DNA of 64,000 nucleotides from Strigamia acuminata. Taxonomy: Eukaryota > Arthropoda > Chilopoda > Geophilomorpha > Linotaeniidae. Below are positions 1 to 12,030 of the stretch, in pieces (position 1 is the first letter of the stretch; every line of letters starts with the position of its first letter). Position numbers and translations under genes: made by a program. Below the pieces are notes generated by a model, which saw only the letters and a program-made list of their open reading frames with translations, searched no databases and was not told the origin of the DNA. The DNA is taken from positions 5,977,605 through 6,041,604 of the forward strand of contig OX442321.1 of assembly GCA_949358305.1 (NCBI GenBank), given 5' to 3'.

Positions 1-481
1 ACCTTTCCAAGCCGAATGCACTTCTACTTTCCATAGATTGGATGCACCTGGTGTTACTATCTGTTACACACACCGCCCCTAAATTGCACCATTTCGCGGG
101 TGTTAAAAATCGTGCAGCACGAGCACAGATTTCTCCTTCCATTTCTTCCATTCTTTTTCTCTAAATATATTATCCAAGCTTCGGGCGCCATGTCGGCACA
201 CTGGGCAAATTACAGCCCTTATGACTGACTGTTTTATTGCATGACTTAATTAGCTTACAATTCAATGATCGGTTACAACCGTGCCCGGCCGAATTATTGA
301 CCATCAGACCACTTTTGCACAGTGTCGCGATCGATTCGCCGCCGTCTAGCTCCAGCGTGGCAATAAACAACACGAAACAGGCTTAAAATCTACAATTGCG
401 TGTCGCTTGATGACCAAAACCCAACATTTCACAAACGCACACAACGAACCTGCCGAAGAGCCCGAATTTAAACACAACACC
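1..481. other. Non-coding AT-rich flank, no gene seen
   Basis: No reading frame here looks like a protein and no RNA gene was recognised. The segment is mixed-composition unique sequence that ends where the foldback element begins. Confidence 0.5.
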
Positions 482-1171
482 GATACAATGATGTCCTAAC
501 TCCTATTGGTTGAGCCAAAGTACGCCTAACTGTGGACCAGAGATGTGCATTGGCGTAAAAACCGTACCCGTTACTCGCCCGTTACCCGTCTCCAATAAAA
601 TTCTGTACCCGTACCCGGGTCATCCCCACACCCTACCCTACCCGTACCCATACCCAAACTTACTGATCGATTGCGATGAAATCATCGATCGCAAAAACAT
701 TAAATCGTCCAACTTGGACGGGTCCAGCCAGTTTTGCTTCTTTGTCATACGACGTTAGCACCAAGTCGTGGTGCTAACATCGTAAATTAAATATGTACAA
801 CACCTAACCGACGGGTACGGTAATGGTTAGGGTACCCAATGCACATCTCTGCTGTGGACTGTGCTCTACTACCCGCAAACGTAGTTCTGTTTGTTTTCAA
901 TAAATTTCAGCGTAAAAAATGATTAGAATGATGGATTTTATTTATTTGGTAATAAAATATTTACTTTATTTGCTAAAATAAGCTTTTTCCCCTTTTAATC
1001 AATCAATGTTAGCATAGTTTGTTGGTTTCTTTTGGCAGGTAAACAAAGGTTTAGTTCTTTATTGGTTGTTTTGCCTAGTTAGATTACAATTCTGGCGTTA
1101 TGGGCTATACTTTTTGTGCCACTACACCAGTGAGACGGCTCAACCAATAGGAGTTAGGACCACGTTGTATC
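482..1171. mobile_element. Foldback / MITE-like element with inverted ends
   Basis: Positions 482-514 (containing TCCTAACTCCTATTGGTTGA) recur in reverse complement at 1137-1171, matching over about 33 bp with a few mismatches near the outer edge. The interior has no coding capacity. A separate hAT-type element (538-851) sits inside, so this is the older insertion. I could not find a confident target duplication outside the inverted ends, so the superfamily is unassigned. Confidence 0.6.
538..851. mobile_element. Non-autonomous hAT-type element (314 bp)
   Basis: The element starts CAGAGATGTGCATTGG and ends CCAATGCACATCTCTG, a perfect 16-bp terminal inverted repeat. It is flanked by the 8-bp direct repeat CTGTGGAC at 530-537 and 852-859. 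An 8-bp duplication with ends starting CAGAG is typical of hAT transposons. The interior carries pyrimidine-rich TACCCG/TACCCA repeats near the left end and GGGTACGG-type sequence near the right end, so the termini are partly self-complementary well inside the TIR. There is no transposase, so it would have to be moved in trans. Confidence 0.88.
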
Positions 1172-2379
1172 AGTTTGGCATATAAATAACAATTAGAAAA
1201 AGCCTCCCGAGTCTTGATGCACAGGCCCAAGGCACAACACTGAAACCACATTAACGGACAATGAATCAAAACTCGGTCTGCACAAAGTAACCATTACTCT
1301 CAAAATCATTCCTCATCTGATTGGCCGCAGATGAATCGTTCAAACGCTTCTGTGAGCCGCCGTCAACCGAGCCCACCTCAAAGCAGTTCAACCCCAATTG
1401 GATCTAATAGGGCCATGCAAAATTTTGCCAAACAAGAGCCCATTGTGCGTGTTCAATCTTTTTTCTACGGTATTCCCAGGAGGCCCCACCAATACGGTCC
1501 AAATTGGGCCCGACGACGACCGACAAAAGAATGGGCGGACTTCTATTGTGTCTTGATGCTAAATTCATATTGCGCATCCCATTCTGCATGCAGTTAATTC
1601 CAGTCGTTATTTAGCAGTGTTAAGCCTAATATTAGGCCTAATAACGTTAAAGTAAAGTAAATAAACTCATTAACAAAAGTAATTTACAGCATGGTGGCGG
1701 AATATCGTTGCTTTATTTTCTTTGTGTGCAATAAGCTTGACAATCGCTATGTCAGATGTCGTGCGCAGAATGTGATGCGCAGTGTAAAACCTTGAAAAGT
1801 TTAACTTTATTCTTTTCGCTTATTGTACCTGATGTTTCCAACGATTCAGCAACAAAGTCAGGGACGGATCTTCAAAAATCTAAAAAAAAAAAACACTTAT
1901 TAGTGAGTTTGCGGTTGCCAATTGTTCCTTATAATTATGAGTTACAAGCTCTCTTTATGTATAATAAATATAAATACATCGTTATAACATTTTTGCTTAT
2001 ATTGCTTATACGGAAATCCGGCCCTGAAGAAAATTTACGTCAGAATGATGAAAAGCCAATAGGTGTGTTAAATTCCAATGTGAAGAGCCACTTATTCTCC
2101 TTAAACGTCTTATAAAAGGCGGAAATGACGATTCTTTCACGAGTCACTAATGCATGAGCAGTTATATTACCGGTGTGGCCATTTTGGAAATTATCCAAAG
2201 CTACCAATGCGCATTTAGGTTGATGAATCACCGTAATGTGTTCATTCACGAGTGACTTATGAAAAGAGGGGAAAAAAAATAGAAAAGTGACTTCTTCTTT
2301 TACAAATTGAGCGCACCTAATGGCTGCCGATTTACCAGTCATCCCTGAATGCCAAAAACCACGCCATCTTTAATTTTCC

Positions 2380-2413
<34 letters not shown>

Positions 2414-3559
2414 CTGCGCATGTGCAAAACCCAACTCACTTAATCCCACTACGACTAATATTTTAATATTCCAAAAAAAAAATAAATGATCGATTAGATT
2501 ACCCGATAACCGTGATATTTCAATTTGAGTGAGATTTACATTTCATTATAGCTCCCACATCCCATCAAATATTCATTCCCGGGCTTTATTTACCATATCT
2601 AATCTAAAACACCAAAAAAAAAATAACAAAAAAAACCTAAAATCGTATATTTACTCAATAAAGAACTGAATATTTACACAACAAAACTCAAACAGTATAA
2701 ATTACAACTTTTATCAATAACTCAGACCCAAAAAAAAAAATCCCGAGGTAAACATTGCATGAAAATGAGTTACGCCGAGCAAAAAAAACCTCAACAAACA
2801 TACAAAATCCATTTGGGACCTCGGATACAAAAAGTAAAAAAAAAAATTCATCGTCGCATGATGAATTTGTTCGATCGACCTCCGAGCATTCGAGCTTCGA
2901 ACATCGCCGCCCCCAACATTCGAAACTCGTGAAAAAGTGGAGGTAACACAACACAAACCCGAGGTGTTGTTGCAACGGTGGCGCGCTCCTCTCCGCCTCC
3001 CGAGGGGCGTCAGCCGTGATTTCTGCGTACGACAGGTTTGATTAGGAACGCGACGGGGGATCTGGCACCAGCCTCGCTGCTGGAGGGTCTCCGCCCACGG
3101 CTTTTACTCGTTCTCCCCCCACCGTGAGCAATTATGGCTGCCTTCCATCTCGGGCCCCTTCGCCTCTTTCTCTCTCGGCGTGGCAATCATGATGGACGTT
3201 CACACGGATGACTTGCACGACAATTAATGATCTTAGACCCCCTCGCTGCTGGTCGTGTTGAATAAAGATGGCCACCAAAGGGGACAGGCACAACACCTCA
3301 GACCTGCTCATCGTTTGTCACTCGAATTTTTTTTTTTTTTTTTTTTTTTTACGCTCCCCCTCGACTTAATCTGCAACTTATTACCGTTTTTGACCTCTTA
3401 AAAACATACTTTCGTCAGCTTCACGGCTGCCAGTTGCAGGGGAAAGTCAATGTGGTCAGAGCCGGCCTTCGCACTTGCGTTACTGTTACATCTTAGTGGG
3501 TCTAGTTACCATTATCGTTACGTTACCGTTGCATTTTACAATTTATAGTTTGGAAATAA
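1172..3559. other. Non-coding block with poly(A), poly(T) and one CpG-rich patch
   Basis: No gene is supported. The block includes an A26 tract at 2387-2412 and a T24 tract at 3327-3350. A clearly GC- and CpG-richer patch at about 2955-3300 contains CTCGCTGCTGG twice, which could be regulatory DNA or an unrecognised exon. The open frames around 2688-2975 run through short homopolymers on both strands and look accidental. Confidence 0.5.
1905..1951. repeat. 47-bp dispersed repeat, copy A
   Basis: This stretch, beginning GAGTTTGCGGTTGCCAATTG, is repeated without mismatch at 30045-30091. Its first ten bases are also the outer end of the inverted-repeat element at 47254-47737. It is probably one end of the same broad MITE family, but the second end of this copy was not found. 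Confidence 0.6.
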
Positions 3560-3890
3560 AATTTGGAGAATTTTTATCTGAAAAATGCAAATTTAGGTCC
3601 GAAAATGCATTTCTTAGGCAGAAATTTGGTAAAAATTGAAAAATTTTATCAGAAAAATGCAAATTTAGGTCCAAAAAATGCCAATTTAGATCCAAAAATG
3701 CATTTCTTTGGCAGAAAATTGGTAAAAATTGCAAATTTTCAACAGAAAAATGCAAATTTAGATCTAAAAATGCATTTCTTAAGCAGAAATTTGGTAAAAG
3801 TTGCAAATTTTCATCAGAAAAATGCAAATTTAGGTCCGAAAATGCATTTCTTAGGCAGAAAATTGGTAAAAATTGCAAATATATGCCTAA
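3560..3890. repeat. Tandem repeat, 72-bp unit, about four copies
   Basis: The units contain GAAAAATGCAAATTTAGG then AAAATGCATTTCTTAGGCAG, and start near 3576, 3648, 3741 and 3813. The second copy has an internal 21-bp duplication. Because 72 is divisible by 3 and the unit lacks stops, both strands show long but meaningless open frames. Confidence 0.85.
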
Positions 3891-6659
3891 AAACACATTT
3901 TTAAGTTCGAAAATCACCATTCTAAGTGTAACGTTTTTGTTAATAGTATCGGGATTAGCAATTCGTTATTATTCCTAAAATAAATAACGAATTTGCGTTA
4001 CGTTACGTTGTCCTCCTTAATCGTCATGAAGAAACGCTTTTAACGTAAGTGATCATAACATTAAAAATTGGACAATTTATTTGGTCAACTCAAGTGCGTG
4101 GGATGGGACCCAATGTGGCTGCGCGGATAAATAAACTCGAGTATTTATTTGGGATATTTTCGAATTCTTGATGAAAAAAATATCGATTTTTTTATTTAAA
4201 TATTTATTTAATTTTTTTTTTATTAAAAAAAAAAATTAAATTACAAATTTCTGCCTTTCAAACCGCATATTGGAAGGTTAGTAATGGTTACATGAATGTT
4301 GTATTTGCATGAAAATCGATGTGGAAATCTCTAACTACGGATTCTTTTCGCTAAAAGAAGGAAAACGAGCGTGCGAAAAATATTAATAAACATCAGCGTC
4401 TTTTCATTTGTCAATTTAATCAGATAAATGTGTTAAATATTTGATTAAAATTCGCCTTAAGATGCAATGAAAATTTGTCTGCACTTTGCTTTGGTGCCAA
4501 TCAATAATTCGTTTCCAAGGCAACTTGAGCATTCCGTGAACATTAACAACCCGACGCAACAACTTAAGTTTAAATAAGTGTTAGGTCATTCCCGAACCCC
4601 CACCACCTGCATTCTCCATTAATAATTCAACAACAAAAACTAAAAAAAAAAAAAAAAAAATTAAACATCCGCCATTTTGAATTTTTCAAATTTTTAATTA
4701 AATTTTATCCAAAAAAAAAAAAATAATAATAAATAAAAAAAAATAAAAAAATAATTTTTTTTTCTTTCAAAATGGAGTTACAAAACGTATGCTCCGCCCG
4801 CCCAACCCTTCGCGAAAGCGCCGTAACTTTTTTTAAGCGCCATAAACGCCATTTCGGTTATTTCTTTTTTTTTAAAACTTTGTATAATCGTACATTAAAG
4901 AGCGGGAGGGAAAAAATTGGTCGTGTCTTATTTAATCTGAGTTGTAAAATGGCACCAAAGTCGTTAAATTTTGATGGAAAACGCATCCATTTTATCATTT
5001 GATAGGGAAATTCGCATCCACCTCTAGCGCGCATGCTCCCTCCCAAATTAATGATGGCCTCCAGGAAATGATGGATCATAAAGTGTGGATTTCGTTATCG
5101 CTCAAAGACACCACTGGATAAAAGAATTGATAGGCAAAACTTGCTACAGTGTGAACACAAAGGCAAAATGATGAGACTGCTCTTTAGTAACCATTGAAAA
5201 ATAAATGGAAAATGATTCACAAAATTTTAAAAACAAATAAAAATTCAATATAAAATAATAATAATTATTTTTTTGATTTCTCCAAAGGTTATTGTACTAA
5301 TTGTACAGAGTTTTATCGATTTTTTTTCCCTCCTCATCCTCCAAATTGCCGATTTCCAACCTTCCATACAAATTCACAAAAATCTAATTAAAAACGTGTT
5401 TGACCCAAATTCAGATCAATGGCCAATTAAAATACTCAACTTTTAGCTAAATCTTCTTTTAAAATTCCAAAAAAAATATAATAAATAAAAAAAATTTAAT
5501 TTCCTGCAATAAACTCACCACAATGACTCAAATTACCGCGAAAAATGAAAAATTCAAAAATCCCTAATCACATTGTGCCACTAATCAACCCAATCCACAT
5601 GATTGATTCCCACTCCCAACTTAATTGTAATTGTATAAAATTGCTCCACAATTTCCAAAGAACTCACAATCGTGCTGTTGCCACAGAAACCCAACCACAT
5701 TTCCATTCCCCGCACCCCCCAAGCCCCAACCAACCAAAAAAAAAAATCCCCCGCCCCAAAATGGCTCCTCCTAGAGCCCCTACCCTTTAAACAAAACGTC
5801 CTAATTCCACCTTAACCATCAAAAAAGGCGCAAAAGAGTGAAAACTCAATGACAACTTGTGGCAACAAGACGAGATTTATCACCCCAAGATGACACTTGG
5901 CACCTTGGGAAATGGTACCCTTTCAAAGAGACAGTTGTGTCTGTCACTCAGGGGTGCTTATTGGTACCACATGTGGCCAGACAGCTTCGCAGCCCCTCTC
6001 AGAGCCCCGCGGAGTGAGTAAAGTGTTCACTTTGAGAGAGAGAGAGACCCGCCGCTCGCGCTTTCCCTTTTCTCTTTTCATTTGCCTTTTCTAAAGAATC
6101 ATTTGCGCGTATTTAAAAGTGTCGTCCTCACTTTTATCGCAACCATGGCAACTCGACTCGATTTCGGGCTGATTAATAAAAAATAAAGCCGTTAGAGCAC
6201 GTAGCGGGCGCTCAAAAACGCTTCCCCACGGTGCCGTGTCCAATTAGAGCGACGGATTTTATTTTTAGTCGCGCTAATTTTATTCGCAGCAAGCAAAATG
6301 ACAAGTGAGGTGACAAGAGATCGTGTTTCGCCTTGTTTGTTGCCATGACAACCGACTAATGGCTGGAATTTGCTATTTTCCCACCCCTCCGACAATCTCG
6401 AGGGAAATAAATGAAATATGCATCCAATTTCAAACCTCGGCGCTGGAAGGAAGGGCGAAGGGAGAAAAAACGAGAGAGCGGGAGAAATTTGCAAACAATT
6501 GGTGATCGCAAACAACACTGCCCTGGAGAACTGTCGTGCTTCACCGCAAGCGGCCTTGGTCTGTGTCTCTTTCAACATCCCCCACGAAACCCCTCACGTG
6601 TCAAAAAAATGCGAGAAGTAAATGACGTGCGCAGACGCCGTGAGTGCAGGCGACATGTC
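3891..6659. other. Non-coding AT-rich block
   Basis: No gene is supported. The direct repeat ACGTTAC-type sequence flanks the preceding minisatellite on both sides (about 3517-3533 and 3995-4012). Poly(A)/poly(T) islands occur near 4200 and 4640-4760. A GC-richer unique patch at about 5880-6090 includes a short GA microsatellite. Open frames at 6192-6740 overlap on both strands with no recognisable product. Confidence 0.45.
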
Positions 6660-7090
6660 ATGAAAAAAAAAATGCATATATGCACTTATTACGTCGAAAA
6701 TATATTTTTTATACGACGTGTATGCACTTTTTGTGCTTAAATAAGCATTTTTTACGATGTAAATGTACTCTTTTGCATAAATTTGCAGTGTTTACTCATA
6801 AATACATATTTTTAATGAGCTAAATACGCTTATAACGTGTTAAAATCGATTTTCTACGGTATAAATGTACTTTTTACGTGTAAAAATGGATTTTCAACGG
6901 TGAAAATGCAATTATTATGCATAAATATCGTTTTTTACTACATAATTATACATTTTGACGACATAATGTACATTTTTACGATTTAAATACACATTTTTAC
7001 GATTTAAATGCACATTTTTGCGAAATAAAAGCACATTTTTACGTATATTTTTGCACAATGTGTGAAAAAATGTATTTTTTTGCACACATG
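6660..7090. repeat. Degenerate minisatellite, period about 21 bp
   Basis: A short unit of the form ACGATTTAAATGCACATTTTT is repeated with many substitutions; the clearest copies lie at 6955-7045. It belongs to the same sequence style (A-run, ATGCA, T-run) as the arrays at 3.6, 11.7 and 44.7 kb. Confidence 0.65.
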
Positions 7091-7885
7091 CTGAACCATT
7101 TTTTGTTGCCTTCACCCAGCGAAGGATATGACGTCAAAACGGACACCTGCACACATAAATAGCGATTTGTGCCTGGCTGACTAACCGGAACTCGTTGTAC
7201 AGCAATCCACAGTCAAAATTCCTCGTGTATTAGTCCTGTATAATTTGCACATTCAACTGACCACTGCTCCGGGTTGTTACTCCAAACTAATCGAATAAAT
7301 TATGAAACTAAAAATAATTAAACACGAACATAAATTACAGGTAATTATATGTTTATTTAGCCGAAATTATTACAAACCTGTTTTCTTGACCGTTTAAAAC
7401 AACTTTAACGTTCGCTCAGGGGTCATCAATCCGAAAACAGAAACACAGGAAAACGACACCTAAAATCAACAAAATAGCTTAATTTAAAAAAAATATATAA
7501 AAATAAACAACTTTATTTCCATCATACCAGGAGGCCCCATATTGCTTTAAACAAGCCCCTCATTTGGCTAACGGGTTCAACAGAGTTATTTCAGCTAATG
7601 GCCGACAAATTAAAATTGTCTCGTGCAATGCTGTATAAGGCAGTTAACGATAATGATGGCAAAATGATAAATTTCTCGTCCCATGGCGTGACACGGGCAT
7701 ATACTCTCACATCGCACTCAGTTAGATCGTGTCGTTAGCATAATTTTATCCGTCACGGGTTATTTTTCACGAAAAATCGTCGAAAATTGAGACAACTTGA
7801 ATGAACATTGGCCGCCATCTTCGCGCTCTCGATGCATTGTGGGATTGTTTTACTTAGCAACTAAGATGGCGGCATAACTATTTCA
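7091..7885. other. Non-coding block with an inverted GCCGCCATCTT pair
   Basis: No gene is seen. GCCGCCATCTT at 7811-7821 and its perfect complement AAGATGGCGGC at 7863-7873 form an 11-bp inverted repeat. Each arm contains the CCAT core recognised by YY1/Pleiohomeotic-type factors in animals. Binding is only an inference. Confidence 0.4.
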
Positions 7886-8000
7886 AATAAAATACCGATT
7901 TTTACCCATTTCATTCCAAAAAATCAAATAAGGTACCGATTTTTAGCCATTTAATTCCAAAAAATCAAATAAAAAACCTATTTTTACCCATTATCCTAAA
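7886..8000. repeat. Tandem repeat, 41-bp unit, about three copies
   Basis: The unit is AAATAA followed by ACCGATTTTTA(C/G)CCATTT and ATTCCAAAAAATC. Three successive copies diverge slightly, the last being the most degenerate. Confidence 0.75.
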
Positions 8001-8728
8001 AAGTCGTTTTTGGTGCCCATATGGCATTAGTCACGGTGCAGTAGTCAGTCGCCACTTGCAATTGCACAGCAGTAATACAATTTATAACCCAGATGGCGTT
8101 TTTATCAAACAATCCACGTGGACATCTGTCATTTCACAGTTTTTCATTATATTTGTAAAGAAAAAATTCCTGTAATAAAATAAAATTAAGAGACGTCAGA
8201 TGTTTTCCAGCTCCAGATTTTGCTATTTTATTGCAAGCTGTTTTACCTTGGCTTTTACCATTATATCTTTTCCCCCAAATGGGAGGGTAAAAATGGGGGG
8301 AAAAGAAATGGAAAATGGGGTGACATGTGATGAATGGATGGAATGGTGTAACCCCATTTTCAAAATTTTAACAATTTTTGGCAATTGTAACATCACCTTG
8401 CGTCTCCCTTTCACGCTTCCAAATCGGTCAATTTAATTCGGGAACCCCAAACTGAGCTTAATTAAAACATGACTCAACTGAATGGCAACAAATTTACTCT
8501 CCTTCGCCTTGTTTATTCAATATTAAACTCCCAATCCGCAAAAGCAGCTCTTTTAATTTACACACGTATTAATTCAATTTAGAAATATTTATTCACAACT
8601 ACAATTACCAATTATTCCTAAAGTAAACCTGTGCAAACAAACCTTCATCGATGCAAATGTGCACGGGAAACAGCAAAATGACATCGAAATAATACTCAAA
8701 ACGAATAACTTTATCCATCTCTTTAGAA
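8001..8728. other. Non-coding block
   Basis: AT-rich sequence without a recognisable gene. The frames at 8200-8436 overlap on opposite strands and contain no family motif. Confidence 0.4.
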
Positions 8729-9002
8729 ATTACTAATTTCATTTAAAAGTCGCAAATTCCATTTAAAAATTGTGGATTTTATCAATTTCAGGCGTTATAA
8801 GCCACAAATCCCATTAAACAATGACGAATTTTATCCATTTGTGACGTCATAACTCATTAAATCCATTCAAAACGGTGAATTTTATCCCTTTGTGACGTCA
8901 TAACTCATTAAATCCATTCAAAATGGTGAATTTTATCCCTTTGTGACGTCATAACTCATTAAATCCATTCAAAACGGTGAATTTAATCCATTTGTGACGT
9001 CA
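8729..9002. repeat. 51-bp tandem repeat, each unit carrying a TGACGTCA site
   Basis: Four exact TGACGTCA palindromes lie at 8842-8849, 8893-8900, 8944-8951 and 8995-9002, spaced by exactly 51 bp. The units between them (TAACTCATTAAATCCATTCA, then GGTGAATTTTATCC) are nearly identical. Two older, more diverged units precede them from about 8729. TGACGTCA is the canonical CREB/ATF binding site, so the array is potentially a multimerised enhancer-like element. That function is inferred. Confidence 0.85.
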
Positions 9003-10149
9003 CCACGATAAAAACACCATTTCCACTGCAATTCCCCTTTAACAAGCACAAAAAAAGCATGAAAGCAGCACTTCAGCGTACAATTTTGACCCTCCCAAAA
9101 CATTTCTTTTGGCATCCGAAGCGTTGTAGACACGCACCGAATGTAAAAATTCGCTTGACAGATCTGACTTTTCCTTTTTTCAAAGCCGGTTACCTACAAA
9201 CACCTTTCTGCGAACTACAAAAGGGAGGCAAGAACAACACTGAGCACAGTCAGGGGTCTGGTACAGTAGGCCTGCAGTAGGACCACTCGTGAGTCAGCCT
9301 CAATAAATTTGAGCGTCTCCTCGCCGAACCCATTCAACGGCCTTCTGCTGGCGTGGCCATGCCTGTCACGCGCATAAAAGTGTGTGCCCAAGAGTGAGTC
9401 CCGTGAGGTCGGACGTCCCGCCTTTCGCTTCAAAAGGGCCCCTGCCATCTGTTGTTCACAGCCCTCCTTTTTGAGCGTGTTTTAAGGCCAGGTTTTCTAC
9501 TTAACCAAGAACCCATCAGCGTTTAACACACCGACTTTCGACTTTGCCTTCTTTCTCCAGATCTCCACACACTTCTTTTCACGCGTTTTGTTGTCACCAG
9601 ACGTCGTGTTTCGAATAAATCTTCACTAAATCCCTCTTTTATCTGCGCTAAACTGGTTGGGGAGTTTAATTACTGATCAATTTCATTAAACCTCGGTTTA
9701 AATCATCGCCATCGTTGGTTTTAGCGCCGTAAAAATGCGTTTAAATGGGAGAGTGGAGCGCCGTTTGTTCATCGGCTTTATACATGGAATGATTATTAAA
9801 AGTTAAATTCCTCGAGTTGGTGATAGAATCTCGTCACGCCTTTTGCGGAAATATGGGTCAACGTTTATGAGTAATTACAAAATGTTGGGTGTTCGCTTGG
9901 CCATACGTTTCCTTCAATTTATCGCCGTCTCTCGTTGGGACTATGATTTGTGATTCAATAAAGAACACAATGGAGTCGAGTCATGTCTGAAAATTCATCA
10001 CCGATTCAAATTCAATTCATTTCTGCCACTTGTCTCGTCAATCATACATACACTCTACATGTCCAGCTCGAGTGTTGTCCAGTTTATTCACACGTTATAC
10101 CTGGATAAAATCCATAACTTTTACACTTCAAGTTCCAAGTCACGACGTT
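9003..10149. other. Non-coding block with GC-richer patch
   Basis: No gene is assigned. The stretch 9240-9450 is CpG-richer than its surroundings and has a 77-codon minus-strand frame with no recognisable domain. It may be a conserved non-coding element or an unrecognised exon. Confidence 0.4.
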
Positions 10150-10560
10150 TCGCCATGTTGTTTTTTATAAAACGCGAAAAAAACGAAATTTATGGAGATT
10201 CCTAGAAATTCGTAATTTGTAACGTTGAAAAATGTTTCCAAAAAAAAAATAGGTGATTTATCTTTTACATTTTAGCAAAAATTAAATCGATTTTTAAAAT
10301 TAATTTCGAAAAATCACGGTTGAGCCAAGTTGGTTTTTAGAAAACGTGAAGAAAAATCACGGTTGGGCCAAGTTGGTTTTTATAAAACGTGAAAAAAAAC
10401 GGTAATTCATAATTTGAACCGTTAAAAAACATTCCCAAAACCAAATAAAACATTTATTTTCCATATTTCAGCAGAAATTAATCGATTATTTTAAAACCTC
10501 ACTATAGCTAACACTTGAGCCAAATTGGTTTTTATAAAACGTGAAAAACGGAAATTCCCA
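10150..10560. repeat. Degenerate repeat cluster (GTTGGTTTTTATAAAACGTGAA)
   Basis: Four imperfect copies of a unit containing TTTTATAAAACGTGAAAAA, three of them preceded by GAGCCAAGTTGG-like sequence, occur near 10160, 10330, 10375 and 10530. The spacing is irregular, so it is either a decayed tandem array or several insertions of one short element. Confidence 0.55.
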
Positions 10561-11639
10561 ATTCGCTACGAAAATAAATCAAAACAAAAAATATTTTTTT
10601 TCCAAAAAAAAAAAAAAAAAAAAAAAAACAATTTATTTTTAATTTCAAACGGTACATAAAATTTACACACAACACATGTTACAACAAATTCTTACACAAA
10701 CATTAAAATGATTTATTTAATTCCCAAGGTCTGTCCCGGTGCCATAAAAAGCCCCATCGTCAGTTCTATCGTCTCATTTGTTATTTACTTTTTTACACCG
10801 ACAGAAAAGCAAAAAGAAAAAAGAAGAAAAGAACTTCCCTAACTCCTTTTTTTTCCTCCTTCGATTTCTTTCTGAATGACATTCAATTCAATCGGCATCG
10901 TAGACAAAACCCCACAGCGCTCATCCATTTCCGTCACGGTCGGGCCTTCTCATTCATCACCACGACCACACATTTCACAGAGGGACAGTTGAGAGCAGGC
11001 CTCTTCTAAATTATGACACCCCTTTAACCCACCAGCTGGCGCTGACTGCAACTTGCGCGAGTCAATGCGCTCTGCTCTGCTCAGTTTGCGACCATTTTGT
11101 TTTCCTTTCTCCTTTAATTTTTCTATTAGTGGGAATATTTTTTTGTGTCTTGAGAGTAAACTCTTCTCTTCCTCGAATATGACATGACGTTAAGAAAATT
11201 TTCATGCACGAGGCACGTAACAGAAAGGCAATGAAAGACACCAGGGGGCCAATTATTATTTCCTTAATACTTCCTTTACATGTTATCCTATGGTAATTAG
11301 GTTTATGTCTCAGAATAGGTTGCTTGGAAAAAACGCACACCGAGTAAAATAGATGAATTCTCTAATTTGATTTACTTCCTCATCCCCAAGATGCCATACA
11401 AAATTCATAACACTAAGAAAACAAAATGGATGGTAAGACGTTAGAACAACGACCAGGAGAGTTTAAAGATTATTCTCACTCTTTAAATTACTTTTTTTTA
11501 AAGGCGTCTATTTTCTTTAATGAGACTAAAGTGTAATTTTATGTCTATAAAGTAGTTTTTGTTTATAAACTATTTTTTTGTCTACAATTTTTTTTTTGTG
11601 TACAATATTTTTTTTATCTATAAATTATTTTTTGAGTTT
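10561..11639. other. Non-coding block with long poly(A)
   Basis: A long A-rich tract occupies about 10600-10628. No protein or RNA gene is recognised. The 92-codon minus-strand frame near 11.1-11.3 kb has no recognised homology. Confidence 0.4.
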
Positions 11640-12030
11640 AAAATGTGTATTTTTGTAATTAATTAAATTTTTGCATCTAAAAATGGCATTTTTGATTAAA
11701 AAATGTATTTTTAGGCCTAAAAAATGTATTTTGTTTTTTTGGGGCTAACAAAATATATTTTTACATTCGAAAAGTGCACTTTTTTCTATGAACCCTGCAT
11801 TTTTGTCTACGAAACCGCATTTTTGTCTACGAAACTGCATTTTTGTACATTTTTGTACGTTTTTGTGCATTTTTTAACCGAAAACGTGCATTTCAATACC
11901 GAAAACGTGCATTTCAATACCGAAAACCTGAATTTTCAACCCGAAAATGGCATTTTTGCATCTAAAAAGTACATTTTTGCAACTAATAATTGCATTTCTG
12001 CATCTAACAAGTGAATTCAAGCGATTAAAA
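11640..12030. repeat. Degenerate minisatellite (AAAAATGCATTTTTNGNC-like unit)
   Basis: Short units of about 18-21 bp with the pattern CATTTTTG.CTACGAAA or AAAATGCATTTTTA repeat across the interval. They are clearest at 11790-11960, with CGAAAACGTGCATTTCAATAC twice in succession. Confidence 0.65.

Noticed and set aside
3543-3920. Overlapping open frames on both strands with repeated residues
   Set aside because: They are a by-product of a tandem repeat whose 72-bp period is a multiple of three and lacks stops. The same explanation applies to the frames at 25015-25279 (33-bp period) and 42696-42972 (21-bp period).
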